Source: Chryseobacterium sp. (GTDB lineage: Bacteria; Bacteroidota; Bacteroidia; Flavobacteriales; Weeksellaceae). From it: 6,468 nt of DNA. Positions 1 to 5,668 of the stretch are shown piece after piece. The stretch lies in the NCBI GenBank assembly GCA_003852805.1, contig RDDY01000031.1, positions 1 to 6,468 on the forward strand. The letters are read 5' to 3'. The translations under genes were made by a program, and so were the position numbers. The notes under the pieces were generated by a model, which saw only the letters and a list, made by a program, of their open reading frames with translations, was not told where the DNA came from and did not search any database. Every line of letters begins with the position of its first letter. Position 1 is the first letter of the stretch.

Positions 1-1690
1 CTTGGAAGATATAGCCGACGGATTACAGAAAACCGCACATATAGGGATGGGGCACACACGCTGGGCCACGCACGGTGTGCCGAGTGATCAAAACTCTCAC
101 CCCCATCTTTCCAACGACGGCAAAATCGCCTTGGTGCATAACGGCATCATCGAGAATTACGATACCATCAAAACCATGCTGACCGAAAAAGGCTTTGAGT
201 TCCGCTCGGAGACGGATACCGAGGTTTTGGTCAACCTGATCCAATTCGTCATGGATGAGCAACAATGCGACTTTCCGACAGCGGTTCGTGTTGCGCTGAA
301 TGAGGTCTACGGTGCCTACGCCATTACGGTAATGCATACGAATTATCCGGGGCTGTTGGTTGTGGCGCGCTTGAGCTCACCGTTGGCCATCGGCCTGGGC
401 GACAAAGAATACTTCATTGCTTCCGACGCGTCTCCGTTTGTAGAGTTTACCAAAGAAGCTATCTATTTGGAAGATGGGCACATGGCTACCATTTCATTAC
501 AGGACGGAGTGCGCATCAACAAGATTGAAGACAACAGCCACGTAGAGCCGGAGATCCAAGCATTGAAGCTGTCTCTGGAGCAGATAGAGAAAGGCGGTTT
601 CGATCACTTTATGTTGAAGGAAATCTTCGAGCAGCCGAAATCCATCCGCGACACCATGCGCGGTCGTCTCTTGGTAGAAGAAGGCCTGATCAATATGGCC
701 GGCATCTGGGATCATTTGGAAAGAATTAACCGCGCCGAGCGCATCATCATCATTGCTTGCGGTACCTCTTGGCACGCCGGTCTTATCGGTGAATACCTGA
801 TCGAAGAGTTTGCCCGCATTCCGGTGGAGGTGGAATATGCTTCCGAGTTCCGCTACCGTAACCCGATCATCACAGAGAAAGATCTGGTAATTGCCATTTC
901 ACAGTCGGGCGAAACAGCCGATACCATGGCGGCAATCAAGCTGGCCAAGGAAAAAGGCGCGTTTGTTTACGGCATCTGCAACGTCATCGATTCCAGCATC
1001 GCCAGGATTACCGATGCGGGATCTTATACCCACGCGGGGCCGGAGATTGGCGTAGCGTCTACCAAAGCATTTACTGCGCAGCTGACCATACTTTCATTGA
1101 TCGCTCTGAAACTCGGCCACCACAACGGGAACCTGAGCAAAGCCGATTTCCACGCATTGATCGCCGAGCTGGATGCCATTCCTACGAAAGTGGAAGAGGT
1201 GCTGGAAAGCTGCCACGAGTATGTGAAGAAAATCTCCAACGACTTTGTAGATGCGAGCAACTTCCTATATTTAGGCCGCGGTTACAATTTCCCGGCTGCG
1301 CTGGAAGGTGCGTTGAAACTGAAGGAAATCTCCTACATCCACGCAGAAGGCTATCCTGCGGCAGAAATGAAGCACGGCCCGATTGCGCTTATCGATGAAA
1401 ATATGCCAACCGTTATCATTGCACCGCGCCAAGGTCATTACGAAAAAATCGTAAGCAACGTGCAAGAGATCAAAGCAAGAAAAGGTAAAGTAATCGCGGT
1501 GGTTACCAAAGGCGATGAGCAGGTGGCACAGATGGCGGATTACGTTATCGAGTTTCCGGATACCGCAGAATGCTTCTCGCCGATCGTTGCGTCGGTTCCG
1601 TTGCAGCTGTTGGCGTACTACATTGCGGTTTATCGCGGTGCCAACGTGGATCAGCCGAGAAACTTGGCAAAATCCGTAACGGTAGAATAA
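1..1690 (+). CDS. glmS: Glutamine--fructose-6-phosphate aminotransferase (isomerizing), 5'-truncated
   Basis: GlmS converts fructose-6-phosphate and glutamine to glucosamine-6-phosphate and glutamate, the first step of UDP-GlcNAc synthesis, in the cytoplasm. The reading frame starts at base 2 and gives 562 residues. The left edge cuts it: the family is about 610-615 residues, so roughly the first 50, including the catalytic N-terminal Cys, lie outside, and the TTG at base 2 is an internal Leu codon. Visible glutaminase motifs are HTRWATHG (18-25 of the visible part) and HNGIIENY (46-53). The first SIS domain has ACGTSWHAG (252-260), SQSGETADT (300-308) and the ASTKAFTAQ segment (352-360). The second SIS domain has EGALKLKEISYIHAEG (435-450) and EMKHGPIALID (455-465). 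The C-terminus NLAKSVTVE is the classic GlmS ending with the sugar-binding Lys. The frame is intact to TAA at 1688-1690. Any promoter or regulatory leader is outside the window. Identification is firm. Confidence 0.98.
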   Translation, partial: LEDIADGLQKTAHIGMGHTRWATHGVPSDQNSHPHLSNDGKIALVHNGIIENYDTIKTMLTEKGFEFRSETDTEVLVNLIQFVMDEQQCDFPTAVRVALNEVYGAYAITVMHTNYPGLLVVARLSSPLAIGLGDKEYFIASDASPFVEFTKEAIYLEDGHMATISLQDGVRINKIEDNSHVEPEIQALKLSLEQIEKGGFDHFMLKEIFEQPKSIRDTMRGRLLVEEGLINMAGIWDHLERINRAERIIIIACGTSWHAGLIGEYLIEEFARIPVEVEYASEFRYRNPIITEKDLVIAISQSGETADTMAAIKLAKEKGAFVYGICNVIDSSIARITDAGSYTHAGPEIGVASTKAFTAQLTILSLIALKLGHHNGNLSKADFHALIAELDAIPTKVEEVLESCHEYVKKISNDFVDASNFLYLGRGYNFPAALEGALKLKEISYIHAEGYPAAEMKHGPIALIDENMPTVIIAPRQGHYEKIVSNVQEIKARKGKVIAVVTKGDEQVAQMADYVIEFPDTAECFSPIVASVPLQLLAYYIAVYRGANVDQPRNLAKSVTVE

Positions 1691-1692
1691 TT

Positions 1693-1708
1693 TTGTGCGG
1701 CTGCACAA
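1693..1708 (+). terminator. Small inverted repeat just after glmS, possible weak terminator
   Basis: A perfect 6-bp stem (TTGTGC / GCACAA) with a 4-base GGCT loop begins 2 bases after the glmS stop codon. An AT-rich stretch (TATAATATTTTA) follows, but there is no clean run of T, so it fits a Rho-independent terminator poorly. It could instead be a weak attenuator, a protein-binding palindrome or chance. It is the only hairpin-like element I see between glmS and gldK. Confidence 0.3.
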
Positions 1709-1739
1709 TATAATATTTTAAGAAACGTTAAAGTTTTAT

Positions 1740-1747
1740 TAAAATTG
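1740..1747 (+). promoter_or_regulatory. Candidate Bacteroidota -7 promoter element upstream of gldK
   Basis: TAAAATTG matches the Bacteroidota -7 consensus TAnnTTTG with one mismatch and lies 26 bases before the gldK start, within the 83-bp AT-rich glmS-gldK gap. I see no convincing -33 TTG element at the expected spacing, so this is a weak call. The AT-rich gap contrasts with the 13-27 bp gaps inside the gld cluster and is the natural place for an operon promoter, but read-through from glmS is equally possible. Confidence 0.22.
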
Positions 1748-1773
1748 CAAGATCATCCAAAAGCATATCATTT

Positions 1774-3213
1774 GTGAGAAAGGTAAATAATCTGATTCTG
1801 GGGGTATCTGTACTGACAATGTTGGTGGCCTGCGGCAGAAGGTCTTCTTCTTCAGGCCCGTACGGTACGAGAGGTGAACTCATCCCGCGGGAGAAATCTT
1901 CATCCTACATCCCGGAGCGGCCTTACGGCATGGTACTGATCCCCGGTGGATCTTTTGTGCTGGGGCAGGCAGATTATGACTATACCGGTACGCCCGAGCG
2001 TGCGCCGCTGCGTACGGTGACGGTCGCGCCTTTTTTCATGGATGAAGCCGAGGTGACCAATGCAGAGTATCGTGTATTCATCAATTATGTCAGAGACTCT
2101 ATCGTCAGAACCATGCTGGCCGAACGTGCGGGCGATGAGGTTGACGAGGGCCGCGGCACCATTGGAGATTATGCTTACTTGGATATTACGGAGGAAGAGC
2201 GCAATCCTGAGGAGATGAACGCTTACGAGCGTTACATAGAATCTTTGGGCGGGCGAGACGGTCGTCCGGAAGTGGATACCAAGAAACTCAATTGGCGCAT
2301 TCCGCTTTACTGGAACACACGCGACTATCCTGACGAGGCGTATGCCGAAGTCTTGGAGTCTATGTACATTCCGCCGGCACAGCGCATCAATAACGAACGA
2401 CTGTTGGATACCAAGAAGCTGGTGTATACGTATCAGTATGAAGATACTTACCAAGCCGCTTTGGACCAAACCCGAAATGCATCATACTTCAAGAAAAAAT
2501 CGGTGGCTATTTACCCCGACACTTTGGTTTGGGTAAAGGATTTTAAATACGCCAACACCGAGCCTATCTTCACGCAGTATTTCCACCACAAAGCTTTCAG
2601 CAATTATCCTGTGGTCGGTGTTACTTGGGAACAGGCCAACGCGTTCACCAACTTCAAGACACAGCTGAAATCCGAGTACAACGAGAGTTTGCGCAAAAAG
2701 AAGCAAAAGCCGATGCCGTTCCGCCTGCCGACAGAAGCAGAATGGGAATATGCTGCCAAAGGCGGCAGACAAAATGCAAGCTATCCGTGGGGCGGACCGT
2801 CTATGATGGATGACCGCGGCTGTTATTTGGCAAACTTCAAGCCCAAGCGCGGCAATTACATGGAGGACGAAAAAACGGGCAACTACGTATACACGGCGCC
2901 CGTGAAAAAGTTCCCGAAAAACGGCTATGGTCTGTATGATATGGCGGGCAACGTTGCGGAGTGGACAGATTCACCGTACCACAACGCTTCTTATCTGTAT
3001 ACCTCGGCGCTGAACCCCGATTTGCAGAGCAGAAACAGCAATGATCCGCGCAAGACCGTTCGCGGTGGCTCGTGGAAGGATATCGGTATGATGCTGATGA
3101 CGTCGTCGCGTGATTGGGAGCACAAAGACTCCGCGCGAAGCTATATCGGTTTCCGCACAGCGCAAGGCATTCCGGCAGGCGCCACCCCAAAAGTGAAAAG
3201 AAGAACAAAATAA
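1774..3213 (+). CDS. gldK: GldK (PorK-type) T9SS/gliding outer-membrane lipoprotein, FGE-like fold
   Basis: GldK is the lipid-anchored part of the T9SS ring under the outer membrane, where it pairs with GldN and receives motion from GldM. The 479-residue product starts at GTG 1774. This start puts a short Arg/Lys-positive N-region and hydrophobic core (7-18) directly before lipobox LVAC, with Cys20 as the lipidated residue (codon 1831-1833). A Ser-rich linker follows. The FGE-sulfatase-type domain covers about 52-463: GMVLIPGGSFVLG (52-64), EVTNAEYRVF (93-102), VVGVTWEQA (280-288), FRLPTEAEWEYAAKGG (316-331), GNVAEW (392-397), VRGGSW (429-434) and GFRTA (459-463). Between about 110 and 275 there is a long acidic, Tyr-rich insertion absent from ordinary FGE enzymes, as known for GldK. 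Only two Cys exist (20 and 350), so the FGE catalytic Cys pair is missing and a structural role is inferred. A basic tail (KVKRRTK) ends the protein. gldL follows after 13 bp. Confidence 0.96.
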   Translation: MRKVNNLILGVSVLTMLVACGRRSSSSGPYGTRGELIPREKSSSYIPERPYGMVLIPGGSFVLGQADYDYTGTPERAPLRTVTVAPFFMDEAEVTNAEYRVFINYVRDSIVRTMLAERAGDEVDEGRGTIGDYAYLDITEEERNPEEMNAYERYIESLGGRDGRPEVDTKKLNWRIPLYWNTRDYPDEAYAEVLESMYIPPAQRINNERLLDTKKLVYTYQYEDTYQAALDQTRNASYFKKKSVAIYPDTLVWVKDFKYANTEPIFTQYFHHKAFSNYPVVGVTWEQANAFTNFKTQLKSEYNESLRKKKQKPMPFRLPTEAEWEYAAKGGRQNASYPWGGPSMMDDRGCYLANFKPKRGNYMEDEKTGNYVYTAPVKKFPKNGYGLYDMAGNVAEWTDSPYHNASYLYTSALNPDLQSRNSNDPRKTVRGGSWKDIGMMLMTSSRDWEHKDSARSYIGFRTAQGIPAGATPKVKRRTK

Positions 3214-3226
3214 CCGCAGTACCGTT

Positions 3227-4054
3227 ATGTTCCAGACAAAAGATAAGATCCTCAATTTCGTTTATTCTTTAGGTGCGGCAGTAGTTATTCTTGGCGTATT
3301 CTTCAAGATGCTGCATATCAACGTCGGTTTCCTCAGCGGCAATGCCATTTTGGGCCTCGGTCTCTTGGTGGAAGCCTCGATCTTCGTGGTATTTGCTTTT
3401 AACCCGCCGAAACAAGAATACGATTGGGAAAAGGTTTATCCCGAACTGAAGGACAACGTGCAGCCGCGCGCAGTTGCACCGGCAGAGAACGGTTTTGCCG
3501 CAGGCGGCGGCGTCCGCAGCGGAGTGTCTTTATCAGAGAAGTTGGATGATATGCTGCAGCAAGCAAACTTGGATACCGGCGTTTTTGAAAGATTGTCGAC
3601 CGGGATACAGAATTTCTCCGACAATGTGGCGCGCATGAATACTGCCGTTGCAGATGCAGCACAGATGCAGAAATACAATGACGAGATCAGCCGTGCCGCC
3701 CACCATCTGGAGCAGATGAATAACCTCTTCCAACAGCAGCGCGAAAGTGCGGCGGCCTATACCGAGGCCGGCAGCCGATATGCAGCAGGGCTGGAGCAGT
3801 CTGCACAGTTCACCGATCGTTATAACGATGAAATGGCAAAGGCGTCGGGACACCTACAGCAAATGAATAAACTGTACGCCATACAATCTGAGAATACCGA
3901 ACGCTACACCAAATACACCGGTCAATATGTGGACGACTTGGAGCAGTCTGCCGAACATACAGAGAAGCTGAACCAAGAACTGAGAGGCTTGACCGCCAGC
4001 GTCCAAAATCTCAATAAAATCTACGGTGGAATGCTGAATGCCATGAAGGGCTGA
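3227..4054 (+). CDS. gldL: GldL (PorL-type) inner-membrane T9SS/gliding motor protein
   Basis: GldL is the inner-membrane stator-like subunit; homologues form a pentamer around two GldM helices and are proposed to couple proton flow to rotation. The 275-residue product starts at ATG 3227, 13 bp after gldK. Two membrane helices are visible: about 11-26 (FVYSLGAAVVILGVFF) and about 38-58, the second carrying a buried Glu49. Tyr13, Lys27, His30 and Glu49 occupy the same numbered positions as the functional residues reported for F. johnsoniae GldL (recalled, not looked up). Position 59 is Asn in FNPP, where I recall an acidic residue in FEP-type homologues. DWEKVYPEL (66-74), a family signature, follows. 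After a Gly/Ala/Pro linker (about 76-100), the cytoplasmic tail is helical, rich in Gln, Asn and Glu, and contains tandem 49-residue repeats from residue 150 to the end. There is no Cys. gldM starts 27 bp downstream. Confidence 0.96.
   Translation: MFQTKDKILNFVYSLGAAVVILGVFFKMLHINVGFLSGNAILGLGLLVEASIFVVFAFNPPKQEYDWEKVYPELKDNVQPRAVAPAENGFAAGGGVRSGVSLSEKLDDMLQQANLDTGVFERLSTGIQNFSDNVARMNTAVADAAQMQKYNDEISRAAHHLEQMNNLFQQQRESAAAYTEAGSRYAAGLEQSAQFTDRYNDEMAKASGHLQQMNKLYAIQSENTERYTKYTGQYVDDLEQSAEHTEKLNQELRGLTASVQNLNKIYGGMLNAMKG
3674..4051 (+). repeat. Tandem 49-residue (147-bp) repeats in the GldL cytoplasmic tail
   Basis: Unit 1 is 3674-3820 (residues 150-198), unit 2 is 3821-3967 (199-247), and a shortened third unit is 3968-4051 (248-275). 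Units 1 and 2 align without gaps and share about 22 of 49 residues: YNDE at the start, HLxQMNxL in the middle, and LEQSA near the end. The third unit keeps LNQEL and the LNKIY equivalent of MNKLY. At DNA level a 13-base block, TGGAGCAGTCTGC, occurs at 3792-3804 and 3939-3951, exactly 147 bases apart. A looser copy of the QMN motif (ARMN, 135-138) lies before unit 1. The pattern predicts repeated helical or coiled-coil segments. Confidence 0.85.
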
Positions 4055-4081
4055 TCTTTTCCGAAACTGTAATCCACAGAA

Positions 4082-5650
4082 ATGGCAAGAGAACATTTAT
4101 CGCCGCGGCAGAGGATGATCAACCTGATGTATCTGGTGTTCATCGCAATGCTGGCCATGCAGATCGATCAGGAGATCCTCCGCTCTTTTAACGATACTCA
4201 ATTATCGCTGTCGTCATCCCGTCTGTTGACGCAGGAAAAGAACAGGATATTTGAGCAAACCCTGAAAGAGAAAGCCCAAAACTCGCCCAAAAATTTCGGC
4301 AAAGCCTATCGAGATTACCTGACTCTTGCACAGAAAGCCGATGCGCTGAATTCTTTCATAGAGCAGCTGAAGACCGAACTGATTTCCAAAACAGGCTATA
4401 AAGCGAGCACTGATCCGGCAGATGTAGATTTCTCGGCTCTCAACAATCCCGACGCGGCAACAGCGATTTTCTTTACCAACGGTAACGAGTCGAAAGCTTC
4501 GGCAAAAGCACAACAGTTGAAAAAGCTGATGGATGATTACCGTCTTTTCATCGTCAATACATTCAACGGAAACCAACATTTCCGTACCGTTACAAGCAGA
4601 GCTAAGGAAAACTTGATTACTGAGTTCCCCAAAAAAGTCAACGGAAAGGCTTGGCTTACCTATAAATTTTACAGCCAACCCTTGGTAGCGGCCTTGGCCA
4701 ATTTGGAGATCATCCAAGCCGAAGCGCGCAATATACAGTCAGATGCGTTGGGTATCATGCTTCAGGAAAAGATCGATGCCGATATCAAGTTCAATGCTTA
4801 CGACGCTATCGTTGTGGCACCCAACGTTGTATTGCAGGGCCAGCCTGCGCAGGCCAAGGTGTATATCGGTTCATATGATAATGCTTTGCCGGTAAGTATA
4901 TCCAATGTAGACCGCGTGACAGACGGACAGGGCTTCCGCTCTCTCAACACTACACAAGTGGGCGAGCACAGCATCACGGGCGTCATCAATATGAAAACCA
5001 CCGAAGGCAAAACGGTTTCGGTGCCTTATCGACATACCTATACGGTGGTGACGGGCGACAAACCGCACATCATTCCTATGCAGGTCGGCTCCTCTCTGTC
5101 CGCAGATAAAATGAATGTTCTCTACCGCGGTGTGCAAAATCCGGTATCGGCCACCATGTTGGGCATCGATCATAAAACCATTCAACTATCGGCTCCGGGC
5201 GCAACGGTTACGGGCGGCGGCGGTAAATGGAACATCATGCCGGGGCAAGGAACTATGGTTAACATTACCATCTCGGGTCGTGCGCCAAACGGCCAAGTGC
5301 AGAGCCAGACGTATCCGTTCCGCATCAAGAATATCCCGAGAGCAGAAGGTCAGGTGCGTAATGCCAACGTCACCGCAATGCCCGGATCGTCCGTGCCCAA
5401 CCAGCATGTCACGGCCACCATTCCCGATTTTGATTTCCCTGTGAGCTTTACCGTTACGGGCTTCAGAGTCAAGATCCCGGGAAGAGGCGCCATGTTCATC
5501 AACGGCAGTTCTTTGTCATCATTACGCGGCCTGACAGACGAATTGCGCGCCGGCGACGTTGTAAATATCTACGACATCCAAGCCACGGCTAGCGGCATCG
5601 GAAACCAGCAGTTAAAGAACATCACTCCTGTGATCATCAACATCCAATAA
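4082..5650 (+). CDS. gldM: GldM (PorM-type) T9SS/gliding motor shaft protein
   Basis: GldM is anchored in the inner membrane by one N-terminal helix and reaches across the periplasm to the GldK-GldN ring, transmitting motion from the GldL pentamer. The 522-residue product starts at ATG 4082. The family hallmark LSPRQRMINLMYLVFIAM is at 6-23, with the membrane helix at about 12-28. Arg9, before the helix, matches the GldM Arg reported to interact with GldL Glu49 (recalled). The periplasmic part follows the known four-domain plan: a helical D1 (about 35-225; KAWLTYKFYSQPLVAALANL at 189-208 near its end), then beta-rich D2 (about 238-325), D3 (about 328-415, opening with KMNVLYRGVQNPVS at 343-356) and D4 (about 422-522, with GFRVKIPG at 460-467 and LRAGDVVNIYDIQA at 488-501). 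Domain borders are estimates. D4 of homologues contacts the periplasmic ring. It has no Cys and no cleavable signal peptide, and its frame is intact. gldN starts 18 bp downstream. Confidence 0.96.
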   Translation: MAREHLSPRQRMINLMYLVFIAMLAMQIDQEILRSFNDTQLSLSSSRLLTQEKNRIFEQTLKEKAQNSPKNFGKAYRDYLTLAQKADALNSFIEQLKTELISKTGYKASTDPADVDFSALNNPDAATAIFFTNGNESKASAKAQQLKKLMDDYRLFIVNTFNGNQHFRTVTSRAKENLITEFPKKVNGKAWLTYKFYSQPLVAALANLEIIQAEARNIQSDALGIMLQEKIDADIKFNAYDAIVVAPNVVLQGQPAQAKVYIGSYDNALPVSISNVDRVTDGQGFRSLNTTQVGEHSITGVINMKTTEGKTVSVPYRHTYTVVTGDKPHIIPMQVGSSLSADKMNVLYRGVQNPVSATMLGIDHKTIQLSAPGATVTGGGGKWNIMPGQGTMVNITISGRAPNGQVQSQTYPFRIKNIPRAEGQVRNANVTAMPGSSVPNQHVTATIPDFDFPVSFTVTGFRVKIPGRGAMFINGSSLSSLRGLTDELRAGDVVNIYDIQATASGIGNQQLKNITPVIINIQ

Positions 5651-5668
5651 TTTATAAAGTCTTCCGTC

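Noticed and set aside
2..4. TTG at base 2 as the start codon of glmS
   Set aside because: The motif positions show that about 50 residues, including the catalytic N-terminal Cys, are missing, so this is an internal Leu codon at the window edge.
1691..1773. glmS ribozyme or other riboswitch
   Set aside because: The glmS ribozyme lies upstream of glmS, mostly in Firmicutes; the gap here is downstream, short and shows only a 6-bp hairpin.
1900..2469. A 189-codon open frame on the minus strand inside gldK
   Set aside because: It lies wholly antisense to a clearly conserved GldK domain, its product has no recognisable motif, and long antisense frames are expected at this GC content. The other minus-strand frames were rejected for the same reason.
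1774..3213. GldK as an active formylglycine-generating enzyme or sulfatase-modifying factor
   Set aside because: The catalytic Cys pair is absent, the protein is lipid-anchored, and the gene sits in a gldKLMN operon.
4055..4081. A regulatory element or small gene in the gldL-gldM gap
   Set aside because: The 27-bp gap has no inverted repeat, no promoter match and no room for a gene.
5115..5444. A 109-codon alternative frame on the plus strand inside gldM
   Set aside because: It overlaps the D3-D4 region of GldM out of frame, and its product is Arg- and Pro-rich with no motif, typical of a shadow frame.
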